In this document: in pieces, positions 24,142 to 34,121 of the stretch
Layout of the letters: each line of letters starts with the position of its first letter
Position numbering within the stretch: the stretch's first letter is position 1
Assembly: GCA_023441965.1 (NCBI GenBank)
Contig: JAEZNB010000005.1
Location: 58,789-122,788, forward strand
Source: Bacillota bacterium
Lineage (GTDB): Bacteria > Bacillota > Clostridia > Lachnospirales > Lachnospiraceae
Length of the DNA: 64,000 bases
Reading direction: 5' to 3'
Program-made: the position numbers and the translations under genes
The notes under the pieces: model-generated
What the model was told of the DNA's origin: nothing
What the model saw: only the letters and a program-made list of their open reading frames with translations
The model's database searches: none

Positions 24142-25115
24142 TGAAGAGCAGAAAGAAGAATATATTAGAAGTCGAGAAGCCTGAGATCAAGGAAGGCTAT
24201 GAAAGCGATAAGAACGGATCGAAGAAGAAACCGAAGACCATGGCATTTAAGAATGCTGTAACCGGGTATCTCTTTATACTGCCCTTCATTATCGGGTTTG
24301 TTGCTTTCCTGCTGGTTCCGATGGGGCAGTCGCTCCGGATGGCCTTCAGCAGCATTCGCTTTGAGGATGGTATCGTCTACTCCTTTGTAAAGCTGCAGAA
24401 CTTTAAATATGCCTTTACGGTTGACCCGGATTTTGTCAGGAGAATGACGGCAGAGCTGATTCAGATGGCTTATTCCGTACCCTCCATCATTATCTTCAGC
24501 TTCTTCATCGCCATCGTGCTAAATCAGGAGTTTAAGGGAAGAGGCCTGATCCGTGCGGTATTCTTCCTGCCGGTAATACTCTCCTCAGGTGTCTTGGTTG
24601 GATTAGAGACCAACAATACCCTGATGCAGGGACTGAAGGATGTAATTGAGGAGACCTCTAACCTGACCAGTATCACAGATACGGTCAAGAGTATGTTCCT
24701 GGCCGAGGGTGCGAATTTCGGTCCGATCACTTACGTGTTCGATGCGGTTGACCGGGTATATGATATCGCCATTGCTTCCGGTATCCAGATTATTATCTTC
24801 TTATCCGGACTGCAGACCATATCCCCGAGTATGTTTGAAGCGGCGAAGATTGAAGGGGCTACGGCATGGGAGACCTTCTGGAAGATCACCTTCCCCATGA
24901 TCAGCTCCCTGATTTTGGTTAATGTTATCTACTCCATCATTGACTTCTTTGTTAAGAGTGATAATGAGGTAATGGATTTGATTAAGCAAACCATGGTATC
25001 TAAAGTCGAATACGGCATAAGCTCCGCGATGGCATGGACCTATTTCGCGGTGGTGGCGGTAATCATCGGTGTCGTATCAGCTATTATATCAAAGAAGGTA
25101 TACTATTATGATTAG
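24141..25115 (+). CDS. Sugar ABC transporter permease (MalF type), system 2
   Basis: A 324-residue CUT1 permease preceded by a 45-residue basic cytoplasmic N-terminus, then six helices. The EAA loop reads EAAKIEGATAWETFWKITFPMISSL (about residue 233). It has an unusually long extracellular insert between helices (about 150-205, DVIEETSNLTSITDTVKSMFLAEG). Translation is coupled to the DUF5696 gene by a TAATG overlap and to the next permease by a short overlap. Confidence 0.92.
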   Translation: MKSRKKNILEVEKPEIKEGYESDKNGSKKKPKTMAFKNAVTGYLFILPFIIGFVAFLLVPMGQSLRMAFSSIRFEDGIVYSFVKLQNFKYAFTVDPDFVRRMTAELIQMAYSVPSIIIFSFFIAIVLNQEFKGRGLIRAVFFLPVILSSGVLVGLETNNTLMQGLKDVIEETSNLTSITDTVKSMFLAEGANFGPITYVFDAVDRVYDIAIASGIQIIIFLSGLQTISPSMFEAAKIEGATAWETFWKITFPMISSLILVNVIYSIIDFFVKSDNEVMDLIKQTMVSKVEYGISSAMAWTYFAVVAVIIGVVSAIISKKVYYYD

Positions 25116-26145
25116 AGCGAACATATTTAAAAAATTAAAAAAAGAGAAGCCCGTAATGGTAAAATCAACCATGACCTTCAGAGAAAGAAACCGCCTGTCG
25201 CATAATTATCTCCTGAAGAAAAAGATTGGTATCGCTATATTCAAATTCTGCAGAGCAATTATGCTGTTTGGTTTGGCATTCCTGATTTTACAGCCAATCC
25301 TAAGTAAAATATCCGTCAGCTTTATGCTGGAAAATGATTTATATGATGCTACGGTTATCAATATTCCCAGAAACTTTACTACGGAAAACTATAAACTGAC
25401 AAGTGAGCTGATGAACTATACCAAGTCCCTGGGCAGTACGCTCTGGGTATCCTTAGTCATCGCACTGGTACAGGTTGCTTCCACAACCTTAGTCGGTTAT
25501 GGCTTTGCGAGATATAAGTTCCCGGGTAAGAATCTTCTGTTCGGTGCGGTAATCTTATCCATCGTTATTCCGCCCCAGACGATTTTAACAGCCCTGTATC
25601 TGAACTTCAGGTACTTTGATATCTTCGGGCTGATCAAGCTGTTTGGCGGTAAGCCGATCAATCTGCTGAATACTCTGGCACCTTATGTAATGATCAGTGC
25701 CGGAGCCATGGGACTCAAGAATGGTTTGTATATCTTTATGCTGAGACAGTATTTCAGAGGCGTTCCCAAGGAACTTGAGGAAGCTGCCTATGTAGATGGC
25801 TGTGGTAAGCTGAAGACCTTCTTAATCATTATGCTTCCCGATGCCAGACCCATGCTTACCTCCATCTTCCTGTTTGCTTATGTATGGCAGTGGACGGATA
25901 CCTTCTACTCCTCCCTATTCCTGCGTAAGTTCGGCTTGCTGGCAAACTCGGTTGCAGGCTTAGCTGATGGACTGCTTACCTATATCCAGAACATCAGTAA
26001 CAGAACAGCATTACCCTCCACTGCCTACACTCAGGCAATCATATCAACGGGTACCTTAATGATCATAGCACCACTGATCATTATCTATCTGGTTGCTCAG
26101 AAGGGCTTTGTTGAGAGTTTGGCTCAGGCAGGTATTAAAATGTAA
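25108..26145 (+). CDS. Sugar ABC transporter permease (MalG type), system 2
   Basis: A 345-residue CUT1 permease; the EAA loop is EAAYVDGCGKLKTFLIIMLPDARPM (about residue 230). The ATG at 25108 overlaps the end of the upstream permease by 8 bases and has AGAAGG about 9 bases before it; a longer frame to 25069 would lie entirely within the upstream gene and is rejected. A basic N-terminal stretch of about 45 residues precedes the first helix. Confidence 0.9.
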   Translation: MIRANIFKKLKKEKPVMVKSTMTFRERNRLSHNYLLKKKIGIAIFKFCRAIMLFGLAFLILQPILSKISVSFMLENDLYDATVINIPRNFTTENYKLTSELMNYTKSLGSTLWVSLVIALVQVASTTLVGYGFARYKFPGKNLLFGAVILSIVIPPQTILTALYLNFRYFDIFGLIKLFGGKPINLLNTLAPYVMISAGAMGLKNGLYIFMLRQYFRGVPKELEEAAYVDGCGKLKTFLIIMLPDARPMLTSIFLFAYVWQWTDTFYSSLFLRKFGLLANSVAGLADGLLTYIQNISNRTALPSTAYTQAIISTGTLMIIAPLIIIYLVAQKGFVESLAQAGIKM

Positions 26146-26195
26146 TTCCGGAAAAAAATGGGCAACCATTTTTGTTATAAAAAGGAGGATTCGAA

Positions 26196-27623
26196 ATGAA
26201 AAAAAGCAAGAAGCTATTTGCAATTATGTCTATAATTGCAATGGTAGCAGTCAGCTTCGCTGCTTGTGGGGAGAAGAAGGAGGAGGAGACCGCAGTACCT
26301 GAGGTTACAGTGGCTCCTACCGCAACAGAAACACCCCAGGCAACTGCTACCCCATCACCTACACCCCCTCCCAGAGATCTGGGCGGAATTGAGATTATCG
26401 TAGGTGACTGGTTTACGACAGGGGACCAAAAAATTACAACAACGAAGCAGGAAGATCAGAAGGCATACAGAGACCAAATTCAGGCTGATCACAACTTTAA
26501 GCTGACACAGACGAATCTTGGTGCATGGGGCGAGTATGCCGAGATCTTCATCACTTCAACAATGGCAGGAGATCCCGCAGCAGACATCTTTATTATGGAT
26601 CCCGCGATGGCTCCCGAGCCGATTAAGCAGGGTCTGATGTATCCCTTAAGCGATCTGCCGAGCTTTAACAACTTTGAAGATGACCTGTGGAGTCAGAGTA
26701 TTCGGGAGGCTTATACCAGGAACGGTAAGACCTATGCCTTCTCAGAAGAGAAGGATAATCCCGGTCTCGGTGTATTCTGGAACAAGAGATTGTTTGAAGA
26801 AGCCGGACTTGATCCTGACTTACTCTATGACCTTCAGGCGAGCGGTGAATGGACCTGGGAAAAGTTCCATGAGCTGGCAAAGCAGTTGACCGTAGATGAG
26901 AACAATGACGGTATCACCGATATCTACGGAATAACCTGCTGGCAGAGAGAAATCGTTAAGGCAGCGGTGTTCTCCAATGGTGCCGATTACGTGAAATACA
27001 ACGAAGCTACCGGCAGATATGAGAACAATCAAAAGCACGACGATGTATTGGCAGCGATTAATTTTGCTGTTACCATGTATGAGGAAGGCTTGATCTTACC
27101 TCCGCCGGAGGGAGCGAATTATACCTACTTCATCGATGCTTTTAAGACCGGTCAGGCTGCAATCTGTCCGGCAGAATGGTACAGAAACGCCGATTTCAGC
27201 GGTATGGTGGATGACTGGGGCTTTGTGTTTTTCCCGAAGGGACCCGGCCCGAATGCAAAGATGCAGACCATGTTCCTTAGTAACATCAGAGTCATGCCTG
27301 CAGTTCTCGATGCACAACGTGCAGATGACGTAGCCTTTGCTTATACCCTGTGGGTATCAGCGGTACCCGGCTATGAGGATGATTCGCCGTTAACCGATCT
27401 CTATGATAAGGCAAGAGACACCAGAGCAGTTGAGGAAACTCTTAAGCCGATGCTGGAGGGACAGGGCGTACGTTCCTTAGTATACATGATCCCCGGCTTA
27501 AGCTTCAAGCATGGCGCGAACGAGGATAACGGTGGTTTAGGTAACATCTCTGCGATTGAAATTGCTGATGCTGCTTCTGCACTTTATGATGCTACGATTA
27601 ATGACTTCTATAGTGAAGAATAA
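26196..27623 (+). CDS. Sugar-binding lipoprotein, system 2
   Basis: A 475-residue extracellular solute-binding protein, the standard-length partner of the system 2 permeases. The N-terminus is a lipoprotein signal with lipobox SFAAC, followed by a Thr/Pro-rich spacer (about residues 38-66, PTATETPQATATPSPTPPP) that would lift the binding domain from the membrane. The binding domain begins at IEIIVGDWFTTGD. AAGGAGG lies 8 bases upstream of the ATG. It is the last gene before a perfect terminator, which closes the 14.6-27.6 kb operon. Confidence 0.92.
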   Translation: MKKSKKLFAIMSIIAMVAVSFAACGEKKEEETAVPEVTVAPTATETPQATATPSPTPPPRDLGGIEIIVGDWFTTGDQKITTTKQEDQKAYRDQIQADHNFKLTQTNLGAWGEYAEIFITSTMAGDPAADIFIMDPAMAPEPIKQGLMYPLSDLPSFNNFEDDLWSQSIREAYTRNGKTYAFSEEKDNPGLGVFWNKRLFEEAGLDPDLLYDLQASGEWTWEKFHELAKQLTVDENNDGITDIYGITCWQREIVKAAVFSNGADYVKYNEATGRYENNQKHDDVLAAINFAVTMYEEGLILPPPEGANYTYFIDAFKTGQAAICPAEWYRNADFSGMVDDWGFVFFPKGPGPNAKMQTMFLSNIRVMPAVLDAQRADDVAFAYTLWVSAVPGYEDDSPLTDLYDKARDTRAVEETLKPMLEGQGVRSLVYMIPGLSFKHGANEDNGGLGNISAIEIADAASALYDATINDFYSEE

Positions 27624-27693
27624 ATACCTTATGTGAATAGCCACCTAAGGAAGCTGGCAGATGAAACAGGGGTTATCGATTATGACTGTTTCA

Positions 27694-27729
27694 AAACACG
27701 GCTATTTCTAATGAAATAGCCGTGTTTTT
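27694..27729 (+). terminator. Terminator closing the transporter operon
   Basis: Perfect 15-base arms (AAACACGGCTATTTC at 27694-27708 and its complement at 27713-27727) with a TAAT loop and a T-tract. Confidence 0.93.
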
Positions 27730-27844
27730 ACCCAAGAAGAAAAAAGTAATAATGAATAATATTTATGCATGCTTCTTGATATTAATTATGATTTTGGAAA
27801 TGCTATCTGTGAAAGCAGATGTGAATAAGGAATATAAGCAGGTG

Positions 27845-27873
27845 TTGACTGTAATAATAGATTTTACTATATG
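27845..27873 (+). promoter_or_regulatory. Promoter upstream of the GH3 gene
   Basis: TTGACT at 27845-27850, a 17-base spacer and TATATG at 27868-27873, 55 bases upstream of the ATG. The remainder of the 305-base gap 27624-27928 holds the operon terminator and AT-rich sequence. Confidence 0.65.
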
Positions 27874-27928
27874 ATTTCCACAGATCAGGGGATGAAACTA
27901 ACCTAACGAAGAACAGCAGGAGGATAAA

Positions 27929-30094
27929 ATGATGCAGGAAAAAATACCCTATATGGACGAAGCTTTAAGCTTTGAGGAAAGAGCCAAGGATTTAGTCTCC
28001 AGAATGACGCTGGAGGAGAAGGTTTATCAGACCCTTCATTCAGCTCCGGCAATCGAGAGATTGGGAGTAAAGGCTTATAATTGGTGGAACGAAGCCCTTC
28101 ATGGTGTAGCCCGTGCCGGAGTGGCTACTGTGTTCCCGCAGGCCATAGGCCTGGCTGCTACCTTTGATGAAGACCTCCTGGAGGAAGTGGCGGATGCCAT
28201 CTCTACCGAGGGCAGAGCCAAATTCAATATGCAGCAGAAATACAATGATACTGATATCTACAAGGGTCTGACCTTCTGGTCACCCAATGTGAACATTTTC
28301 CGGGATCCCAGATGGGGCAGAGGACATGAGACCTACGGAGAGGATCCCTATTTAAGCTCCAGATTAGGGATCAGATTTATAAACGGTATTCAGGGAAAGG
28401 ATGAGAAGTACCTGAAGGCGGCCGCCTGTGCGAAGCACTTTGCGGTACATTCCGGTCCCGAGGATGTAAGGCATAGCTTTAATGCGGAGGTTTCCACACA
28501 GGATCTGTATGAGACCTATCTTCCTGCCTTTAAGGCTTGTGTGGAAGAAGCGGATGTAGAGGCGGTAATGGGAGCCTATAACCGTACCAATGGAGAGCCC
28601 TGCTGCGGAAGTAAGACTCTGCTGACGGACATCCTTCGTGGAGAATGGGGCTTTAAGGGCCATGTAACCTCTGACTGCTGGGCAATCAGGGATTTCCATG
28701 AGCATCATATGGTAACCGGCGGACCTGTGGAATCCGTAGCTTTGGCGATGAATAACGGCTGTGACTTGAACTGCGGTAATATCTTTGGTAACCTGCTGCT
28801 TGCGGTAAGAGATGGGCTCGTAGAAGAGAAGACCATTGATCAAGCAGTAACCAGATTGGTTACGACCAGAATGAAGCTGGGCTTATTCGACAGTCCGGAG
28901 AAGGTTCCCTTTAACACCATAGGTTATGAACAGGTGGATGATGCCAAGCATAAGGAGCTCAATCTGAAGAGCTCCAGAAAGTCCATTGTTCTGCTGAAGA
29001 ATGAGAAGGGATTGTTGCCACTGGATAAGCAGAAGCTGAAAACCGTGGGCGTGATCGGACCCAATGCCAATAACAGAAAGGCCTTGGTCGGCAATTATGA
29101 AGGCACCGCATCGGAATACATTACAGTATTGGAAGGAATTAAGGACTATCTCGGAGAGGATGTCCGTGTGTTTTACTCAGAGGGCTGTCATCTGTTCAAG
29201 AGTAGGATCCAGGGGCTGGGAAGCGATAATGACAGAATAGCAGAAGCCAAGGCTGTCTGTGATATGAGTGATGTCGTAGTTGCCTGCTTTGGTCTAGATC
29301 CCGGTCTGGAGGGAGAGGAAGGCGATCAGGGAAATGAGTTCGCCAGCGGAGACAAGCCGAATCTGAACCTGCCTGGCATTCAGGAGGAGGTTCTGAAGGA
29401 GCTGTATAAGAGCGGTAAGCCGATCATACTGGTGCTTCTGTCAGGCAGTGCCCTTAGTATCCCTTGGGCGGATGAACATCTTCCCGCGATCATCCAGGGC
29501 TGGTATCCCGGTGCGCAGGGTGGTAAGGCTATTGCTGAGCTTATCTTTGGCGAATACTCACCGGAGGGCAAGCTTCCTGTGACCTTCTACCGTACCACAG
29601 AAGAACTGCCTGAGTTTACGGATTATAATATGAAGGACAGAACCTATCGCTATATGCAGCGGGAGGCATTATATCCCTTCGGATATGGTCTTTCCTATAC
29701 AGAATTTGAGCTATCAGAGGTAACCGTGGATACGGAGGTGCTGGCAGCCGGTCAGGTGGTTACCTGTACTGCAGCGCTTACGAATACCGGCAAGCTTCCC
29801 GGAGCTGAGACGATACAGGTCTATGTCAAGGCGAAGCGGGAAGGCACTCCCAACTGGCAGCTGAAGGGTCTGAAGAAGGTTAATCTGAACCCCGGTGAGC
29901 AAAAGACGATTCAAATAGAACTGAAGGACAGTGCCTTTGGACTTTATGATATGGATGGAAGGTTGGTGCTTCACGAAGGTGAATATGAGATCTATGTCGG
30001 TACAAGCCAGCCGGATTCAAGAAGTATAAAGCTTACAGGCAAGAAGCCTTATTGTAAGCAGATACGTTCCGAGCAGACCGCGGTCCTGTCATAA
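27929..30094 (+). CDS. GH3 beta-xylosidase
   Basis: A 721-residue GH3 enzyme without signal peptide that releases xylose from the non-reducing ends of xylo-oligosaccharides in the cytoplasm. The nucleophile is the Asp of HVTSDCWAI (Asp249). YNWWNEALHGVAR and SPNVNIFRDPRWGRGHETYGEDPYL are typical of the xylosidase branch of the family. The second domain has GLEGEEGDQG in place of the usual acid/base Glu loop (GxExEGxDR), which fits beta-xylosidases. A fibronectin III-like domain forms the C-terminal 110 residues. AGGAGG precedes two adjacent ATG codons; the first is taken. The GH67 gene follows 91 bases downstream. Confidence 0.93.
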   Translation: MMQEKIPYMDEALSFEERAKDLVSRMTLEEKVYQTLHSAPAIERLGVKAYNWWNEALHGVARAGVATVFPQAIGLAATFDEDLLEEVADAISTEGRAKFNMQQKYNDTDIYKGLTFWSPNVNIFRDPRWGRGHETYGEDPYLSSRLGIRFINGIQGKDEKYLKAAACAKHFAVHSGPEDVRHSFNAEVSTQDLYETYLPAFKACVEEADVEAVMGAYNRTNGEPCCGSKTLLTDILRGEWGFKGHVTSDCWAIRDFHEHHMVTGGPVESVALAMNNGCDLNCGNIFGNLLLAVRDGLVEEKTIDQAVTRLVTTRMKLGLFDSPEKVPFNTIGYEQVDDAKHKELNLKSSRKSIVLLKNEKGLLPLDKQKLKTVGVIGPNANNRKALVGNYEGTASEYITVLEGIKDYLGEDVRVFYSEGCHLFKSRIQGLGSDNDRIAEAKAVCDMSDVVVACFGLDPGLEGEEGDQGNEFASGDKPNLNLPGIQEEVLKELYKSGKPIILVLLSGSALSIPWADEHLPAIIQGWYPGAQGGKAIAELIFGEYSPEGKLPVTFYRTTEELPEFTDYNMKDRTYRYMQREALYPFGYGLSYTEFELSEVTVDTEVLAAGQVVTCTAALTNTGKLPGAETIQVYVKAKREGTPNWQLKGLKKVNLNPGEQKTIQIELKDSAFGLYDMDGRLVLHEGEYEIYVGTSQPDSRSIKLTGKKPYCKQIRSEQTAVLS

Positions 30095-30185
30095 ATAAGC
30101 GCGACAGCAGAATATCGGTGACTGTCATATAACGAATTTTAGGCAGATGAGTTGATACAGCTAGGTTAGAAATGGAGGAAACACA

Positions 30186-32198
30186 ATGGAATACAACCAG
30201 TGTTGGTTGAATTATCATCCTGTTATGGATTATCCGGATACAGATTTATTAACTGCATTAAGTGTATGCAGCGGGGATGCCAAGACAGGAAGCATAACAC
30301 AGAATGCAGTGAAGGAATTGACAACAGCGATACAAAGAATTTGTAAAATCAGCCCGAAGGTTCATCAGGGAAAAGCTCAGGAGAAAGCGGCCGCCGGGAT
30401 TGTACTGCACCTGGATACAGAGGAGCGGCTGAAGGAGGAAGGCTTCCGGCTGATCCAGGAGGGCAGTTCCATTACTATCTTGGCAAAAAGCGAACCGGGC
30501 ATCTTGTATGGTGCCTTTGCCCTCATCCGCAGAATTGCGTCAGGAGAGAGCATCAAAGGATTAAAGGTCACAGAAAATCCCGATAACAATCTTCGGATGC
30601 TGAATCATTGGGATAATTTAAGCGGAGATATTGAAAGAGGCTACGCTGGAAGGTCCTTCTTCTTTCAAAATGATGAGCTGCTGATTAACGGCAGGAGCCT
30701 GGATTATGCCCGACTAGTGGCATCCATAGGCATCAACGCTGTAGTCATTAATAATGTGAATGTCCGCGGAGCAGCTGCATCCGGTCTGATTACGGACCGG
30801 TATCTGGATAAGCTGAAGGAGCTGGCTGATATCTTCACAGGCTATGGCATTAAGCTTTATTTAAGTGCCAACTTCGCAGCACCGATTGAGATCGGAGGAC
30901 TTGCCACTGCAGATCCTCTGGATGAGGGGGTTGCAGCCTGGTGGAAGGAATGTGTAAAGAACATCTATCATAAGATTCCCGAATTCGGAGGCTTCTTGAT
31001 TAAGGCCGATTCAGAGGGAAGACCGGGTCCCTTCACCTATCAGCGGACCCATGCGGATGGGGCAAATGTCTTGGCCAAGGCCTTAAAGCCTTATGGAGGA
31101 ATCCTGATCTGGCGCTGCTTTGTTTATAACTGCCAGCAGGATTGGAGGGATTACAAGACAGACCGTGCAAGAGCGGCTTATGACAATTTCAAGGACCTGG
31201 ATGGTCTCTTTGATGACAATGTCATCCTGCAGATCAAGAATGGTCCCATGGACTTCCAGGTGAGAGAGCCGGTTTCACCCCTGTTTGGTGGCTTAACCAA
31301 GACGAATATGATCTTGGAGGTTCAGGCTGCTCAGGAGTATACCGGTCAGCAGAAGCATGTGTGTTATCTGATTCCCATGTGGAAGGAGGTATTGGCCTTT
31401 CATACCTATGCGGTTCCTGAGAAGGCAACCATCGCAGATATTGTTTCAGGCAGGACCTACAACCAGAGCTTGTGTGGAATGGCTGCTGTAACCAATACCG
31501 GTGATGACTATAACTGGACAGGCCATGATCTGGCGGCTGCAAACTTCTATGGGTTTGGCAGATTATGCTGGAGTACCGAGCTTAGCGCTGAACAGATCGC
31601 TTCGGAATGGATCAGACAGACCTTGCCCCACGAGGAAAGGGTATTTAAGGTAACCATGGATATTCTGATGAGCTCCTGGCTCACCTATGAGAAATACACC
31701 TCACCCCTTGGAATCGGCTGGATGGTAAACCCCCATCATCATTATGGCCCGAATGTGGACGGCTATGAATATGATAAGTGGGGAACCTACCATAGGGCTG
31801 ACCGGAATGGAATGGGTGTGGACCGTACGACGAAGGGTACAGGTTACACCACTCAATATAACGAGCCGAATGCTTCCATGTATGAGAAGCTGGATACCTG
31901 CCCGGAGGAGCTGCTCCTCTTCTTCCATTATGTCCCCTATGACTATGTACTGAAAACAGGAAAGACTCTGATTCAGCACATCTATGACACTCATTTTGAA
32001 GGAGTGGAAGAGGTCAAAGGTATGGTGGAGAACTGGAAATCGCTACAGGGACTCATTCCGGACGATTTATATCAGAGGGTATCAGACCGTCTTGACCTTC
32101 AGCTGGAAAGCGCTGAGGAATGGCGGGACCGCATCAATACCTATTTCTACCGCAAGGCCGGTGTGGATGATGCCAAAGGAAGGAAGATATATTATTAG
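30186..32198 (+). CDS. aguA: GH67 alpha-glucuronidase
   Basis: A 670-residue GH67 enzyme that removes (4-O-methyl-)glucuronic acid from the non-reducing terminal xylose of aldouronates. The inverting catalytic residues fall in three family motifs: Glu277 in KADSEGRPGP (acid), Asp356 in NGPMDFQVREP and Glu384 in QAAQEYTGQ (base pair). There is no signal peptide, so it acts in the cytoplasm after import. GGAGG lies upstream of the ATG. With GH10 and GH3 it forms the glucuronoxylan set, and its product feeds the UxuA/UxuB route encoded 6 kb downstream. Confidence 0.95.
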   Translation: MEYNQCWLNYHPVMDYPDTDLLTALSVCSGDAKTGSITQNAVKELTTAIQRICKISPKVHQGKAQEKAAAGIVLHLDTEERLKEEGFRLIQEGSSITILAKSEPGILYGAFALIRRIASGESIKGLKVTENPDNNLRMLNHWDNLSGDIERGYAGRSFFFQNDELLINGRSLDYARLVASIGINAVVINNVNVRGAAASGLITDRYLDKLKELADIFTGYGIKLYLSANFAAPIEIGGLATADPLDEGVAAWWKECVKNIYHKIPEFGGFLIKADSEGRPGPFTYQRTHADGANVLAKALKPYGGILIWRCFVYNCQQDWRDYKTDRARAAYDNFKDLDGLFDDNVILQIKNGPMDFQVREPVSPLFGGLTKTNMILEVQAAQEYTGQQKHVCYLIPMWKEVLAFHTYAVPEKATIADIVSGRTYNQSLCGMAAVTNTGDDYNWTGHDLAAANFYGFGRLCWSTELSAEQIASEWIRQTLPHEERVFKVTMDILMSSWLTYEKYTSPLGIGWMVNPHHHYGPNVDGYEYDKWGTYHRADRNGMGVDRTTKGTGYTTQYNEPNASMYEKLDTCPEELLLFFHYVPYDYVLKTGKTLIQHIYDTHFEGVEEVKGMVENWKSLQGLIPDDLYQRVSDRLDLQLESAEEWRDRINTYFYRKAGVDDAKGRKIYY

Positions 32199-32452
32199 AG
32201 CTATTCCTATTTACCATAGGTTCATATAAATAAGGGATAAGCTGGAGATGACAGCAGGACGACAGCTTGTATTATCATGACATATTTAAGAATAGCAGAG
32301 AGAAGGGAGGTGTCCGGGCTTCAGAGAGAAGGACAGCTTTGTGCGCAGCAGCTTACTGGATGGTACTGAATGGTATTTCAGGGGGGGTTACTTAACGGTA
32401 ACAGTAAAAACAGAAGGTAATTGTTGATTACAAAGAGGAGGTAATAAGCAAA

Positions 32453-34087
32453 ATGGGTAAAAAGGGTATGCTTAAGAAGCTGATCATGATGGTGTTGACA
32501 GCGGCCTTTGTAATGTCTGCCATAACACCTGCATGGGCAGCGGCAGTAAAGAAAGAACCTGCACTGAATGCAACAGAAAAGACAATTGTAGTAGGCAAAA
32601 CCTTCAACTTTGATATTGAGAACAAGATCAAAGGCTCTACCTATGAATGGAAGGTAGGAAATACGAAGGTAGCAACAATTAACGCGGCGAATGGGGTAGT
32701 TACTGGTGTTGCTCCCGGTTCGACCACCGTTTCTTGTAAGATTAGCAATAGCGGAAAGGTTTATCGCCTGACTGCTAAGCTAACCGTGCTGAAGCCTGCG
32801 GTAAAGGTAACGATTACAAATAAGGTTACTTCCCTTAAGGTGAAGGATTACTACAAGCTGAAGGTATCAATTACTCCCGCCAGCTCCAATGATCAGATTA
32901 CATGGACTTCCAGTGACAGCAGCATCGCTAAGATTGATCAGGACGGGTCCTTCGCAGCCAAAAAGGCAGGGACAGTCACCTTTACGGCAACAGCAGTAAG
33001 CGGTAGAAGTGACAGTGTAACAATCACTTTTGAGTCTGATGGACAGACCACTGAGGTAGCGGATAACAAGGGTGATAACACTGACAGCACTGATAAAACT
33101 GAAGATAAAAAGCCGGTAGAAGAGGTCAAGGTCCTGAAAACGATTTTAAATGAGGATTTTGCCGGCTCTGCAGGTATTTTTGTAGGCAGAGGTTCAGCGA
33201 AGGTAGTCCATGCAACCGCAGGTAAAGCAGCAGAAGGCGGAAAGGGCTATATATCTGTAACCGGACGTACTGCTAACTGGAATGGAGCAGCTGCTGATGT
33301 AACGAAGCTGATCATTCCCGGTGCAACCTACCGTGTAAGCGGTTGGGTCAGATATACGTCAGGTGCTGATGTGGAGACCATAAAGGTTACACAGGAAAGA
33401 ACCAGTGCTGATGATAATAAGTGGATACAGATTGCTACTGCCCAGGTGAAGAAGGGCGAATGGACGAAGATGACCGGTACGATGGAGGTTTCTCCTACGA
33501 CCACCCAGTGCCTGTTCTATTTTGAGGCAGATAACTTAATTGATTTCTATGTGGACAATGTTGTGGTAGAACAGCTGGATGTTAAGGTTGTTGAAAACAC
33601 ACCGGTTCAGGTTGAAAAAGCAAAAGTCGGAGATGTTGTGTTTAAGAGCAATTTCGAAGACGGAAGTGTCGTAAATGCCAGAGTAAACGCTGTATTAACG
33701 AATACAAAGGCTGCTGCAAAGAGCGGAAAAGCCAGTGTTGAGGTTAAGCGGACGGCAGGTTGGGATGGTGCAGGTGTAGTCTTCAATTCCACCAATAATA
33801 TCAGTAAAGCCAGCCTTTTCGGAAAGACAGTACACTTCAGTGCATATGTCCTGTATAAGGATGGGCCGGACCAGGTTAACTTCAAGATCAATAACCACAT
33901 GGAAAAGGCAGACGACTCTGATAATATCGTATTACAGACTCCGGTTAAAAAGGGAGAATGGACTTTGCTTGAAGCAGATTGCTTTATTGCAGAGAATGCT
34001 ACAGGTAACTTGATTTTCGTAGAGACCGAAAATGATGGTGCACTTACATTCTATTTGGATGATATGGAGATCAAGGTAGTCAAATAA
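32453..34087 (+). CDS. Secreted Big2 and tandem carbohydrate-binding-module protein
   Basis: A 544-residue secreted protein without a catalytic domain. Residues 1-29 are a signal peptide (cleavage near AWA-AA). Two Big2-like immunoglobulin folds follow (about 35-110 and 115-195; motifs WKVGNTKVATINAANGVVTGVAPGSTTVSC and ITWTSSDSSIAKIDQDGSFAAKKAGTVTF). A charged Asp/Thr/Lys linker leads to two repeated beta-sandwich modules of the CBM_4_9/CBM22 style (about 225-375 and 390-544), each with a WNGAA/WDGAG segment and a closing FYVDNVVVE/FYLDDMEIK strand. AGGAGGT precedes the ATG. It probably binds xylan or cell wall at the surface; the ligand is inferred from context. Confidence 0.83.
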   Translation: MGKKGMLKKLIMMVLTAAFVMSAITPAWAAAVKKEPALNATEKTIVVGKTFNFDIENKIKGSTYEWKVGNTKVATINAANGVVTGVAPGSTTVSCKISNSGKVYRLTAKLTVLKPAVKVTITNKVTSLKVKDYYKLKVSITPASSNDQITWTSSDSSIAKIDQDGSFAAKKAGTVTFTATAVSGRSDSVTITFESDGQTTEVADNKGDNTDSTDKTEDKKPVEEVKVLKTILNEDFAGSAGIFVGRGSAKVVHATAGKAAEGGKGYISVTGRTANWNGAAADVTKLIIPGATYRVSGWVRYTSGADVETIKVTQERTSADDNKWIQIATAQVKKGEWTKMTGTMEVSPTTTQCLFYFEADNLIDFYVDNVVVEQLDVKVVENTPVQVEKAKVGDVVFKSNFEDGSVVNARVNAVLTNTKAAAKSGKASVEVKRTAGWDGAGVVFNSTNNISKASLFGKTVHFSAYVLYKDGPDQVNFKINNHMEKADDSDNIVLQTPVKKGEWTLLEADCFIAENATGNLIFVETENDGALTFYLDDMEIKVVK

Positions 34088-34121
34088 TAATCCCAATTTA
34101 ACGAAGAAGGAGGTAATATCA

